Shown here: one piece after another, positions 44,690 to 57,709 of the stretch
Numbering within the stretch: position 1 is the stretch's first letter
How the letters are laid out: every line of letters starts with the position of its first letter
NCBI GenBank assembly: GCA_036924285.1
Contig: JAYKYS010000012.1
Coordinates: forward strand, 11,656,001 to 11,720,000
Source of the DNA: Asterella californica
Taxonomy: Eukaryota > Streptophyta > Marchantiopsida > Marchantiales > Aytoniaceae
Length of the DNA: 64,000 bases
Direction: 5' to 3'
Notes under the pieces: generated by a model
The model's database searches: none
The model's input: the letters and a program-made list of their open reading frames with translations, nothing else
Told to the model about the DNA's origin: nothing
Position numbers and translations under genes: made by a program

Positions 44690-47600
44690 ACACATTGTTA
44701 TAATATGTATCCACGATAGTGCATTTGATCTGTTTTAATATACATGTGTGTTCCATGTAGAAAATGACAAGACTCACATATGATACTTCATCAAGTTACC
44801 TTGAGGACACTTATAACAGTTCTCTTGTCTTGTAAACAGTTGTTGTTAGTATGTCTTTCGAGTTAAGTAATTTTGGCTAAGCTACATCCGTAAAACAAAA
44901 TTGCTTCTTGTGACTTTTAAGTGTATCGATAAGTATTTCACAATAAAATAGCTTTAAATTAGTAGTGACAATCACAGTTATCTCAAGTTTTCATTTATTT
45001 AGATTGGGAATATTGCGTGACCAACTGAAGTTGATATTGTCTAATTTGTAAGCAAACAATTATACATTTAGAAATTTTGGAGTATTTCTCCTTTGTGCTT
45101 TGAACGCCAACTTCATTGACGTGTGATCTAAGAGTACTATCAACTGTGAATCCAAAACTTCATATATATGGCGTCGTAAACTGGTTATGGTATTGAAACT
45201 TGAATGTTACGAGAAAGCTTTGAACATCCTCTATATTTTGGAACATGTTCAAAGACTGAAGTCAAAGTTTACAGAGGGTCAGATTGGAGGGTAGTCTATC
45301 AGCCTTTCAAATTGAAAGTGCTTACTAGACTTTCTTGCTTCCTCCACATCTCTTGGTTCTCAAAAAGTGATGTTATGATAGAGACATCTATAGAGAGTTT
45401 AGAGACATCGTATTGTATCATGTAGCAGTCATGCCGTGCTTGGCCGTCTCTAACTGCCGCTTGATTTAATGAACACTACACTAATTGTAATGTGTGTTGA
45501 GAACTGATAGATAATCGTTCTCCAAAATCGCAATAAAGATATGATAATAGTTAGACCTCACAAAATCAATCTTTTCAACAAAGATAACTAAACTAATATG
45601 AAACTGATGCATCAAATTAGCTCTCTTGTGTAATTGATAGTATGAGAACCTATTATTTATAATAATGACAAAGAAATTGCTTATTTCAAAGTTACCTTTA
45701 TCATATAGAATAAATTGACAATATGTTTACATGTTTTCGTCTTGTGAAGAGACTGTAGGACGAAATAAGAAGATGAGAAGTTAGTTTGACAACTTGCACT
45801 ATTACAAGGCAAGCTGCTCTTAACTTAAGTTAGGCCTTAGGTTAGTTGCACCCAAGCTCAAATTAAGCCTTAGCTCAATATCTTTTAGTACTAAGATGTC
45901 ATCAAAGATATTAAGTCGACCATTTGCAGGTTTTTGCATGTAAGCATTTAGGGCTAAGGCTTTTTCATGCAAGAAATAATAGATAAAGTTACACGCAATG
46001 TGCATGGACTCCTTGTATTCTAACTACATATGCATACACTTTAAATTCCAAGTGAGCACAAAAAACTCAAAGCTGTTTTAATCCTTCCTTGCACATCCAC
46101 AAATTCTTGATCCTTTCACGTCTTCTTTCAAATTTTCATCATTGATAAAAAAAGATCAACTTATATATTCTCCATATCGTATCAGACCACCCATATATGA
46201 ATAATTCCTCGTTGTAATCCTTAGCCTTCAAATAAACACGTGTTCCAATGACTCGTATGTTAACATGAAATAAACTTGACGCACTTGTCAAGAATCATGT
46301 GAAGATGCTAAGATGATTGAACTTTGTCCGTTGAACTTCATTTCTCTCCACAACCCAAGGCTTTGTGCGATCCTCGAGACACTTCATGCACAAAATCATA
46401 CGACAACACAGTCTACAACATGATCTTGTGTCATCATGCATTCATCTGAAATAAAATTATACCTCGCATCTTCTTCAGCCACATTGTCTTCACCTTCAGC
46501 TTTAGCTTAAATGTTGTCTTTGGATTTTATCTCTTCTTCGTTGTTCAAACTCCTTGGTGAATCTATAGTGGTTTGATTTGCATGGATCAGAAGTGATCTT
46601 GAATTTCTCCATGTTTCTTTTATAGATATGGATCTCCTATGTCCGAAACGTCTCTTTCTCAAAATCATCGATAAAAACGAATTGCATCTTTATCATATTT
46701 CATGATGAATCCTCTGTCCATCCAATACTGGATGACTCTCAGTCAATTCACGCCTCATTTTTTTGTTGTGACAGTTAGCTTCCACGTTTAATAGTTATGA
46801 TGTCAAATTTGAACACTCCTTAATTGTGATACTACTTCATAGCCTGCCTAGTTGTCATTGTATCCATGTAGTCTTGTACCTCGTAGAAATTAGCATAACA
46901 ACAATAGTAATTCCATAAGTCAAGCTACGCACTACGAGTAGTGAAGCAATAGAAAACTGCAGCAGAACTTGTAACAGCAAATCAGTCTGATTCATATCCA
47001 AGATATATATTGTCTCCTGTATGTGATATATGCATGCATGATGTCATTTGGTCCCAAAACAGAAAGTCACAATGACGTCGAACTTGATGAATAGAGCAAA
47101 CAATATTTAAACTTGACAAAACAGGATGCAACGATGAAGATATACATGGCAGGAATTAGATATAAATTGCATTTTAGAGAATTGTAAAGAAAATAAAGTG
47201 AGTTTATAATCATAATCTTAATGTTTGGACATATAGATTGTAGTGCATAGTATAGCCTAGAGAATTGAATCATCAAAATAGATTTGTATCAGAAAAATAT
47301 ATGATGTATAAGTAAAGAGAAAAAACTTCACACTTTTCTTTCCTAAACGCATGAGGGGTTTGGAACAAATACTAACACAGATTTCATGACAATAGGAGAT
47401 CTTGGGTTTAAATCTCTCCTAAAGCTTATGCTTCTGAACTCGGATCTCTAGGATTTCACACAAAAATCATGAAAAATTTACTCAATAGATTGAACCCACG
47501 CATTGTTGAGAGATCATGTTGGGCTCGTGCTTAGGCCGGGGTATGTTATTCTCCCTAGACATTCCGTATATGTGAGAGGTCTCTGTCTATTAGGAGAATT

Positions 47601-48420
47601 TCATCACCAATGCTCTTCGTGGCATTGGGATCAACCACAAGTTACTTGCTCTTATCCTTAAGAGGTGATCAATCTCGACTACATTTCTCTAGAACCATTT
47701 GATGCATCAACTGAAAGTGGTTGAGAAGACAATGTGTTTCAACCAAGAGAGACATGAGTGAAAGCTTCGAATTAGGCAACATAATGCGTGTCTTCTCAAA
47801 TTTTGCTCAAAGTACAATTGGTCCCAATGTACATCTTGCTTTGTGATCACATCAGCATCATGAGAATCCATGAAACTTGCACAAACAGTGACTGCAAACA
47901 GAAGTAGCTACAACTTCAAAACAACCACAAAATGAAACTAAACTTCTGAGTGGAGCCACAACTAGTCATTTTGACCTAATGCAGATGATGCACAGTCATC
48001 ATTCATATGAAAAAAGAAGAGTGTGATAAAAGTCAAAGAACGACTACCAACAGGCATCATCTACACTTCAAGTACCTAAATGATGACTTGTCGTCCCTAA
48101 CTTGCATACTTCATAGTTTAGGCACTTCTCATTTTACTCACTACTGCTATAGATAATGTGAGTTAAGTAAAATAGAATGGTTAATTTTAACAAAGAAATT
48201 AATCCTAATATACCTAACCAAATCAAGATAAAATTTTAACTAAGTAGAACTATCTATTAAAAATAGTAAAGATCAGATAGTACAAATAGTACTTAAAAAA
48301 TATTGAAGTACACGAAGATGACATCGACGTGTTATTTCTTGATACTATAATACTTAGAAAAATTATTTATGTACATGAATGATGTCCGAACTTCATTTAG
48401 TTGTACAAATATTACACTAA
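44690..48420. other. AT-rich region, no intact gene
   Basis: No convincing open frame. The minus strand at about 46,900-46,180 has coding-like fragments in shifting frames (for example SLNNEEEIKSKDNI near 46,540) reminiscent of a decayed copia-type polyprotein linker, but I see no catalytic motif and do not call it. 47,340-47,720 is another old repeat-like block. Confidence 0.4.
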
Positions 48421-48434
48421 ATATCCAAATTGCT

Positions 48435-50902
48435 TCAACTAGCAACACAACATTTATTTTTCTCTTGAACATCATTCGGTTGTAAGATTCGGATACAATT
48501 CAAAGCTGAAAATACAATAGGTCTTGTCCTCAACACGTCTTGCTGTCCACATGACTTGAAGTACTTGTTGTACTCCCTTATTGTTTTCCACTCATGCTTC
48601 GTATTGATGTCATTCAGTCTAGAATTGTGGTAGAGATAAACAAGCATCTCTGTATGTTCATGAGTCAAACGATTATGAATTTTAGTGTGCACAAAAGCGT
48701 AAGAGCTCCAATTCCTCTCACAAGCTGATGCAGTGCATGTTTGACCGAGCAGATCAAGTGCAATTAGCTTAAGATGAAGAGCTGTGCCTCTAGAATATAC
48801 CCACTGTTTTAATGAAGAATTCTTTATTTTCTCAGCGCTTTCATGGCACTCGGAACTCCAAAACTTGCAATCCTTGGATAGGATGTTTGCTAGTTCATCT
48901 CTACAATAATCCACGTATTATTTTACGTCTTTGGTATTCAACTCCAAGTTATTTTGAGTGTACGACATGCAGTATGTGCGGAAATCAGTCTTCATGTGAC
49001 ATCAATTCATCGCTTCCATATTATCCTCATGATACAAGTACTTAGGACTGAAACACATTGTCGTGATGTGCAAAATATTTGTCCACTTACTCCAACGTGC
49101 CATCAATGAAAGCATCAAATCATCGCATCTTTTTGGTGTAATCAAGCTTGTCTTCAGATTTAAGTTCTTATAAAAACTGAAAAACTTCTCTTTTAAGACC
49201 CAGATTTCCTAATATATGTGATCAATGAAACACTTGTGAGCATGAACTTGACGTAGAAGAACAAATATTGGACTCATCATCTCAATGATGTTGTGGATCT
49301 CATCCCAGAATGACACGTCAAGTATAATACTGAAATTCTCATTTTCTTGTGAATAGTTTTCTGATCTTTGAGACGATCAAAAAAATCCCGTCAAAGCTTA
49401 TTCACAACCATACTTCTCAAGCAATATCTCAACTTGTATGCCCTATCAATCATGATAAAATTGGTTGTAAACCGAGTGACACTTGGTTTAAGTAAGTTCA
49501 ATTCATTGAAGAATTGATCAACAAACATTGTGTTTGTTGCATGATGGTTCTTGGCAAATTTTACCAGCATTCGGTATTTGTCAAATTTGTCTTTCACCCA
49601 GTCGAACTTCCCTATGTCTTCACACACCAAGTCCAAATTGTGAGCCACACAACTCCCAAATATGACATGAGAGAAATGTTTTCTGACCAACTTTCTAGCC
49701 AAAATGTTCACAGCTGCATTGTCTGTCACAAAGTGTAACACTTGTCTTGGCTCGACTTTCTCAATCTCTGAGATGATGCTATATGCAACCGATCTTGCAT
49801 TCTTCACAATGTTGATGCCATTCAACACTCGGACAAACATCTCTCCAAACGTGTTTGTGACCATGATATTCATCAATGATATCTCTTGCACATTGGTCCA
49901 ACCATCGCAAAATACTATCATCTTGCTATCTCCTCCCTTCGGAAATATCTTGTTCTCTGTTCCGACTTTCAACTTCTGGTAGTTTGTCAGAAGAAGAGTA
50001 GTCTGTAACTCGTACTCACTTGGAAGAGTGTAACCATGGATGGTTTTTGAAAAGTTGAATGTTTCTGCAATTGCTGGATAACACAATGAATTAAAGGACC
50101 ATCTTATCGCTGCCACTGCCATGCTCTAGAGCTCGTCCTCGTGTTGTCTAGATTATGTCGCAAACAAATTGAAAATCCTCTCTTGTTGGATTCTTGACAT
50201 GTCTGCATGTGGTCTTGCCCATGAACTCCAAGTCTTCTCGGCTTAAGGTGAGACAACTTTTCTTGAAGTAACAAGAGATAAGCACTGAAATCTTGTGAAA
50301 TTATGAAATAGTTCAAGTCAGGTTCGGGTATCCCTTTGAAACTTGAAGTGCCAAAAGATGATGGACACTGGGAGTCATTTCTTAGTTGCTAGGGAGTTCA
50401 ACTCGTGAATCTTCTAAAGCCGCGCTAGTAGGTCCAAACCAAAATACTTCTTCTCTCGTTGATTTGCATTAGTTGCAAAATATCTCGAACCAAACGTGAA
50501 GGAGCACTTGGACAGGTGATACATCCTTAAGTGAATTTGGATGTCGTCATTTTGGAGATATCTAAATTCACTTCGACTAGCATTGGTCTTCGTTCTTGTA
50601 AAGTGACGTTTCATCCTCAAAATGTTGTACACCATCGGCGCTTTGCAGTGTTTTCACTGAACTGTGGTTTGTCGGTCTCCTCCACTCTCGTTCATCAATA
50701 TCAAGTATTGTTCTTGTGTCAACTTTCCACGTTTATCTCTAGGTTTGGGAATTGCTCGATTGCTTGTATACTCTCTGGTGTGGACCGTGTCTTCATCAAC
50801 CTTGATGATTGATTGATGTCTGAAGTCTTCTCCTCCTTTGAGTTTTACCTTCTTCTTCAGCAAGTGGTCAACAAAATATGGCCCCTCTATTTTTTTAACC
50901 AA
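48435..50902 (-). pseudogene. hAT transposase, decayed
   Basis: Minus-strand reading from 50,902. The frame 50,902-50,654 continues in register past a stop to 50,414, with a region like a degenerate BED-type finger (RMKRHFTRTKT). 50,122-49,391 carries a DUF659-like core: MIVFCDGWTNVQEISLMNIM (first acidic residue region), then HFVTDNAAVNILARKLV and SCVAHNLDLVCEDIGK. 48,914-48,435 is the hAT C-terminal dimerisation region: SACERNWSSYAFVHTKIHNR followed by LTHEHTEMLVYLYHNSRL. Between 49,390 and 48,915, and between 50,413 and 50,123, frames are broken. hAT transposases cut and paste elements with 8-bp duplications. I could not find this copy's terminal repeats, so I cannot link it to the hAT-type MITEs. 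Confidence 0.88.
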
Positions 50903-51460
50903 CTAACCTACATGACCAAGTATTGCAAATCACAAGTGATTTTTGGACAAGATCACGAAGTTAGTTAGTTCTACTCAACTGATAAAGCCACATATCTTGG
51001 GATGTTGTCCACTAATCCTCAATAGTAAATAATGATGGTCCAATGATGATCATAATGATGGTCAGATCATCTTAATCCAGATCAGGATCGTTAGTGCAAA
51101 CCACAAAGTCATTTATCTATCACTCAGTACTTACTACACTACTATATATTAAGTGTATCAAGGATGAGTATGAGACAAAGAGAGGAATGAAAGAGTTGAT
51201 GAAATGGAGGACTGTGTAGAGAAAATGAATAATGAACACCAAGATTGAGAGATCTTATATACTATGAGAGACAAGAGTGTAATCAATGATAGAAATGCCT
51301 TCCATGTCCAATATTAATTCACCTTCAAAATTATTAATCTTAATTTTGTGGAATTTATTGGATTCCTAACAATGTAAATTACCCAAATATTCTCAAAGAG
51401 TCACATTATGTTAACCAAAATTTTGTTGAAAAAAACAGCGCAGGTTGCTTGAATCTTCTT
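50903..51460. other. Flank of the hAT relic, non-coding
   Basis: AT-rich; short GATGAT/CATAATGATGG repeats near 51,020-51,080. No terminal repeat identified. Confidence 0.45.
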
Positions 51461-51551
51461 CATCCGCTCTCCGGATCGATGCGACAGCTTCGCTGACGGA
51501 CGTTCGGCGAGGATTAAATTGACGGTCCATCGAAGGACGATATTTATGACA

Positions 51552-51889
51552 GATTCTACGTGTTGGATCGCTGGTGGATTCTCGTTCGCCGGCGCTCGTC
51601 GTCAGCTTAAGACGAGTGCCGGTGGACGTTCACCAGTGAATGACTCGGTGGTCCGTCGGCTGACGATCTTCACCGGTGGATTCTGCATGGTGGACCGTCA
51701 GCAGACGGTCTTCATCCACGGATTCTACGTGACGGACCACTGACAGATTGTCATTCGTCAGCGCTCGTCCATCAGCTTATGACGGGCGCCGACGGACGTT
51801 CGCCAGCATGTGTCTCAGCGGTCTGTCTTTTATCGGCAGACGATCATCGGCGATAGGCTCACTGATCGATCGTCGACAGAATTGTGTAC
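51552..51889. repeat. 169-bp tandem duplication, GC-rich, GACGG/CCGTC-rich
   Basis: GATTCTACGTG occurs at 51,552 and 51,721; GCGCTCGTC at 51,592 and 51,761; GGACGTTC, CAGCTTA and TGGTCCGTC/CGGTCTGTC recur in step. Two units, diverged. The block (with 51,470-51,551 before it) is markedly more GC-rich than the AT-rich DNA on both sides and full of short GACGG/CCGTC/ACCGG words in both orientations. The frames at 51,519-51,942 follow from this and are not called. Confidence 0.85.
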
Positions 51890-51899
51890 TACCGTCACG

Positions 51900-54150
51900 G
51901 AATGCTTTTAATTTTATCTACTTTTCTGTTAATAGTAAATAAATATAAAATTTTAAAGTAAATCAAATTTCAAATTTTCATATCATTACGATTATTTCAG
52001 TCAAACTCTTGAATTTTGGTTTGCTCAAAACTTGGATTTAAACTCTACTTATGAATTTCAGTTAAACATATAGAATGATAACACCAACAATATAAATGAA
52101 GGCGAACTACTCATCAATGTTTACTACTATTGGTCTCCTATGAGTACTCATTGTATACCATCAGTCCCTCTTGATACTTGCACCTTCATGACTGAGAATG
52201 AGATATAACAAGTGTGCTGATTGTGGTCTCTACCACCACATGTACCACAAACTTAAGCTGAACGGCTGTGCAAACTTGAGTATGTGTGGATTATTGCAGG
52301 AACCGAATGGCTGGATTCTCTTGTGACATCTGGTACCAAGAACTTCACTTCTTCTTGCAGTGGTTCTGCAAGTGTGCCATCGCCATTCCGCATCTCGGTC
52401 ACGCTTTGACGTCCTGGGCATGCGGACTGTAATTGCTGGTGGATGACAACCATACATCAACTACAAGTCTTGTTGAAAGTACATAGACAAACAATTCGCG
52501 TAAATTGCATAAACATGAAAACTATATCACATTAGACCAAACCGGGTTGTTCGGTTTTTGCCAAGTTGTGGATCCCAACATATTGTGTGCGTGCATGTTC
52601 ATTGCATTTTTGGTATTCCATACAATTGCACTCTGACCTCAGCTCTATTTCGTGTTTGATAACAAAGTTCTTGTGACCCATGCTTCTTAACAAAGGTCTC
52701 ATTTGGGCTCGAAACGATTTTACGTGAACGGCTAGCCAGAAGTTGATGCTCTATCATCATATCCTATGTAAAATAAAATCAATGAACCTTCAAAACCTTC
52801 CAATTGCATCCTATGCCTCGAGACTTTGAGCACCAGATGTCATGCAATATTCTGAAAGATGCATTGAACCTGATTTGCTTCAATTCTGCCATCAAGTTTG
52901 ATGTGGTCTTTCCAAATCGAAGAAGTGGAAAAACTGTATGATGCACACAAAATCTGCCAATGCCTTCCTTGTCTCGCTTCTTCCATCGTCTCTACACTTT
53001 GATTATACTTGTAAAACATGAACTAAAACGTGGACATGTAGCAATTTGACCGTCAGTTTCAGATGTAAGGAAGTTTCAAACTCAAAGAATTTATTCTAAA
53101 CTCTTTTAAAAATTAATTAATTTTATATAATAGTATCAATTCACCAAAACAACCGTAAGTGATCCTCGGCTCTATATAAAACTGTACTTCGGTAAACTAA
53201 GGACCGTTTCCTTCCGGACGTAAAAGTTCAGTTCCAGTATTTACTATTGTAACTTCTTGAGTATATTCTACGATTTGTTACGGATAATACTGCTAACTTC
53301 ATCAGATCGATATTTACCATTAGTTTTGTAATTAATTAAAAAGAAAAGAATCTCATGTCTTAGAGTCTTAGAGTCTTAGCTTTGACACGCCTATTGTTAT
53401 TTGCAAGTTCTTCGGACAATCCAGGCTCATGCAGACTTCGCACGAAGGCAATTAATAGGAGTAGTGTATTTAACTCTTAAGTATCTCGGCACTGGAGCTG
53501 AGTCGAGGAAAGAAGAGACGCGACGAGACCATGAAGTGGCCTAGCTAGCTTCCCGAGGAGGGTCTCAATCGACGCGGCAGTATGGGATAAGTGTCAAACT
53601 GATTGTGTCATACTGCTCTAGTCTACAGCTCGAGGCACATGAGTGTCACACGGCCATATATACGTAGGTCCGTGGCCTATAGGTCTCCAGTGATATTATC
53701 TCCATGAGGTCTACTGCAGTCGTCGTGAGTACGGTGGAAAACGCAGGGACGAAGAAATGCTAGATTCAGATTCAGATCAGCTGCTGGAAGAAAATCTGGT
53801 TTTCTCTGGCGCGTTGAATTGTCTTCTGCCATCCAAGCACGCGAATATAGCATACCGGCTCTGCCGGTCGGACTTGAAGAGTTTCTGTCGGGCCCCGATC
53901 GCAGTACGCACAACTGTCTGCGGTGGTAATATATTATGGGGATCTCTGACCACGAAAAGATTCACCACTTCTTGCCAATACTAATAACAAGTATGTGTAT
54001 TTTGGGGATCGTAACCCGGCAAAAGGTCTCTCCAAAAGTTTTCTTCTTTATGATGCTAGTCAATAACTTATTGAGTTTGTATGTGCATGTAGTTGTGTCC
54101 AAAAATCGACGGTACAGCAGTTCTCTTTCTTGATGTGATTCATGCGTTTG
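51900..54150. other. Mostly intergenic; CCHC-like remnant and one Harbinger-type end
   Basis: On the minus strand near 52,262-52,220 the words CGTCGGRDHNQHTC fit a CX2CX4HX4C zinc knuckle, after a short open frame (52,453-52,253). This may be a decayed mobile-element gag or transposase tail. CTTAGCTTTGACACGCC at about 53,375-53,391 resembles a right Harbinger-type end without a visible partner. Otherwise nothing supported. Confidence 0.4.
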
Positions 54151-56262
54151 ACTTTGGTTCCCCCGCAGCATTCTCTCCCTCCCTCCCTCCCTCCCTCGAT
54201 CCCTCGGACACTCCTTCCTCTATGTTGTGCTAAACTCTCCGTCACAAAACCCCAGGTCGCAGGAAGAGTGGTAGTCTCTTGTTCTGTCCGGTTTCTCAGG
54301 TCTTCCGTCCGTCCCGGGCTTTGGTTTGGCCCCGAAAGAGGAATTAGGCTTTGGCGGACTCTCTGACTAGACCACTGACCAACTTCTACGGTATATGCGT
54401 TAGTTGCTGATCTCGGTCCGCGGATGGTTGATTTGATTTCGCCGTATCTTTGATATCAAGAAACACAGGTCAAGACAACTTTTATTCTGTCATGTGCATT
54501 GTTGACATTATAATCCCGAGGAGCACATGACTGTATTATTAGACGGAAACGTTAAAGTCAGTCTCACGCGGATGGAATTTACGTTAGACGGATATTTTGT
54601 CATCAGTGACGACAGATAGATAGATGGATGGCACTCTCTGAAATTGAATACACGTACAATCAATCAGATCTATCTCGTGCCAGCAGGAGGAACCTACTCT
54701 ACTCTACTCGACTCTACTCCACAGCCCATTTGAGTTGATGTGTCTTCTCTTCTTTTCAAAAACTCTTAGCTGGCTCTACCATAGGGCTCTGACAGGTTGC
54801 AGACAGGTGAGGCGAGGCGCAGAGACAGAAAGTCCCATTTGGAAACGGAACTAATTTCGATCCCTTACTTCCTGCCTGCCTCCCTCCCTCATCTCTGAGT
54901 CTCTGACTGACCTCCGTGAATGGAATGGAATCATTCACTCCATCGTAATTCTGCGCATGAACAGCTCGCTTGCACAGCGCGTGCGCAGAGAGAGAGGAGA
55001 AATGAAAACGAATTCGAACATTCTGCACCATGCCTCCTCCCTCAAAGGCATCATCAGCCAGATAGATCGACAGATGTCTGGCCTTCTTCCTTCCCCTCCC
55101 TCCCTCCCTCCCTCCCTTCGACTACCGTACCTGAATTCAAATATACTCCGCTCCCACTCTACTCAGTTCCTTTTCGTTGTACTGTAATCTCCACGGGCTT
55201 AGCCAATGGTTATCTAGTTCCCCCATCCTTTGTATTTTGTCGAATTTCCGAACAGTGATAACGTTCGGAAACTCTCCTTGCTGCAAATCTACATTTCCCG
55301 GCAACTAACGCACTGTTCCAAGCAGGTACCGGGAAGTCAAAGATAGTCAAAAGTAGCCGTAAAGTAGAAAGTTTTCGTTGCTGCGCACAAGACGTTCTGC
55401 TATAAATGACCCCAATCCAGGGTAATGGGAAAAAACATTGCCAAATATGCATCCCAAGCGAGGTGGAGAGATCGGAGCGGAAGGCGACAAGCGGTAGAAA
55501 CAGCTTGTCGGTACTATCACAAAGAGTTGGAAATGCGCCGGCGAAAATGGGTTCCCAGCAGGAAATGTTCTGGGCATATTTCCCAAAATCCGACTCATTT
55601 GGGGAATGTCCGGAAAGTTTCCGAACGCACCCAAAAGTTACGCAAGCGCTGGGTTTCGGTCGAAGCTCCCTCACTCATTCAAGAAGCTTCCTTCACTCAC
55701 ACGAAGGGGGAACGGAAGAATATTGCACAGGAGATTCCGTCGAAGTAGTTAAATGTGTTTTATGTACAGTCATGTGCATAACTTCGAGCCAGAAGGATTA
55801 TCATCACGCTGCCATGAGAACATTCTCGGGAAACGAGTGGTAATCTTGTCTGCTACTTGTAATGAACGTAGAACTAATGATGAATGACGGGCTACAGGGA
55901 CGGAATGGAATGGTCGCGGAACAAAACTTCGAGTTGCGGAACCCGGAATTCCGCATAAGTGCACCCTGCGCGGACGGAGCATCTAAAGATTCCACTGACA
56001 CCCCTCTAAAAGTGCACTCCGCATGGTTGTCGCGGTACCGTAGAGCGCAGAGCGAACAGTGAAGGGTTAATCGGGAGACACAACTAATTACTTGGTGACT
56101 CTCCGGGGAAATGTTCTCTTCCTGGTCGCGTCTTTGACTTATTGATCGTAACTGGGTCACGTCCTTTGGTCGCAAAGCATTTTCAGGAACCCTACATTGA
56201 TTTCACATATTAGTGTCTCTGCCCACTATAACGTGGATGCGTCCAGACTATAAGAGGGGAAT
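54151..56262. other. Intergenic region with CCCT microsatellites
   Basis: (CCCT)n at about 54,174-54,199 and again at about 55,095-55,120. Short frames on both strands (for example 55,210-55,843) overlap and have no domain. A small CGACAAGC/GCTTGTCG hairpin lies at 55,485-55,510. Confidence 0.5.
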
Positions 56263-56266
56263 ATTA

Positions 56267-56285
56267 GGGGGTGTCAAAGTTCGGG
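56267..56285. repeat. Putative left terminal repeat of a large PIF/Harbinger region
   Basis: GGGGGTGTCAAAGTT after a TTA (56,264-56,266), identical to the left end of the MITE at 31,755. It lies about 390 bases before the SANT-like ORF. The matching right end was not found before the window ends. Confidence 0.55.
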
Positions 56286-56654
56286 GGAATTATTCGCTAA
56301 CGGACGGTGGAATATTTTCTGTAACTCTACGAAGGGCATTGAGTAGGTTTAACCGTGGCTAACTTTTTGGGAGAACTATATCCATTAGCCGTGGCTATAA
56401 GAGGGGGCGTTTCAAACTTACCCGTGTTATTTCTAAAGTACATTGTGCTTAAATGTGTCCTCTTCAAATGATGAGAGATACGTAAACACAAGTGCGCATT
56501 CAATCGCTCCTGAAGTAGTGGAGCGAGTGGTAGAATGATCTTCGAGTGAACAAGCTTTCTTTTGAATAACGGAACCAACACGAATGACCAGTATGGTGAC
56601 GAAGTGACCAGTATAAGTGACTTTGATGTTGAAGTAGATTCTCCTCGCAGTACA

Positions 56655-57560
56655 ATGGCTCCGAAAAGTTCAGAGGTGCTGAAGAAATCACGAATACGTT
56701 TGAATCTAGACGATTATGAGAAGATTGTTGCTTATATCGAGGATGAGGAAAATTTTGCTTCACTGCACGGAGCTGGTCGAAAAACGAAAGTTGGTGCGGG
56801 AAAGTGCTTGAGCAAAGCCACTGCATTTGGCATCATGGCTGCACAACTTTCTGGAAAGAATGGATTTCCTGTTGTGATTGGTGTAGAATTGAAAAAGAGA
56901 TTTGATAGATATGTTGACATGTACAAGAAGGCGAAAGAGATTCAAGATAGTAATCGAGGAGGATTGACAGAAGATGAAATGTTGCAAGGACTTACTTTAG
57001 AAGAGAAGTTGAATCCAAAATGTCCTCACTTTTATCGCATGAATGCTGTTTTTGGTAGTCGTGCCAACATTGGTCCTACTGCTATCCTTGCATTTGAAAT
57101 TCCTTCAGAAGAAGAATTTATGGGGTATGATTCTCAGTTTCAAGCGGAGAGTACTCTTCCTCAGTTTTACGTAGAGAGTACTCTTCCTCGATCGGATAGT
57201 ACATTGCGGCCTGAAGACGACGATGGAGATATAGATATTTCTCACTGCGATGAAGATGAAATGAGTCCAGCGGATGAGGAGAGAACGATTAATGAAGAAA
57301 GAGGCGATGGACAAGACGAGAGGAGCCCGGATAGAGAAGAGGAGATGAGCCGACGAGCAGTTCCAGAGTCTGTGCAAGAAATGTCTAGAAATCAGAGATC
57401 TGGAGTCAGCAACGACAGAGTGAATATAAAAGGAGGAGTGTTGAATTTGTACGAAGAGAGTATAAGAAAAAGAGTAGGAAAAGGCATATTTCTTTGTTTG
57501 TCAAATTGCGTAAAGCAGGAAAATCATTTGAGGAAATCAAAGAAATTATCGAGAAGCTAG
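56655..57560 (+). CDS. Myb/SANT-like DNA-binding protein of a PIF/Harbinger element
   Basis: Open frame from the ATG at 56,655 to TAG at 57,558-57,560 (301 residues); the frame is open back to 56,562 without an ATG. The N-terminal half (RIRLNLDDYEKIVAYIEDEE, then ELKKRFDRYVDMYKKAKEIQ and CPHFYRMNAVFGSRANIGPT) resembles the Myb/SANT-like second ORF of PIF/Harbinger elements, which helps the transposase bind DNA and enter the nucleus. The C-terminal half is strongly acidic with SEEEF and a DEDEMSPADEE-type stretch, ending basic. It lies between a Harbinger-type end (56,267) and the minus-strand transposase at 63,741-62,361, fitting the two-ORF layout. No stops inside, so possibly intact. An upstream exon cannot be excluded. 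Confidence 0.65.
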   Translation: MAPKSSEVLKKSRIRLNLDDYEKIVAYIEDEENFASLHGAGRKTKVGAGKCLSKATAFGIMAAQLSGKNGFPVVIGVELKKRFDRYVDMYKKAKEIQDSNRGGLTEDEMLQGLTLEEKLNPKCPHFYRMNAVFGSRANIGPTAILAFEIPSEEEFMGYDSQFQAESTLPQFYVESTLPRSDSTLRPEDDDGDIDISHCDEDEMSPADEERTINEERGDGQDERSPDREEEMSRRAVPESVQEMSRNQRSGVSNDRVNIKGGVLNLYEESIRKRVGKGIFLCLSNCVKQENHLRKSKKLSRS

Positions 57561-57709
57561 ATAACATGTAATTGAGTTGGGATTAAAAAGTTGATGTACT
57601 TCCATTCATCATTGTACTCCATTGTTCATTGTTTTCCCATGTACACGTTTTGTAATGTTGAGAGAAGCTTGTCGATCGGGTCACCGAAGGATTTCTTGTA
57701 AGGTGTGTT

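Noticed and set aside
46180..46900. Decayed copia polyprotein on the minus strand
   Set aside because: Coding-like fragments only, without any RT, integrase or protease motif; mentioned as a gap but not called.
47340..47720. Possible SINE (T-arm-like GGGTTTAAATC within a short stem)
   Set aside because: No A-box at the right distance, no poly-A tail and no duplication; not supported.
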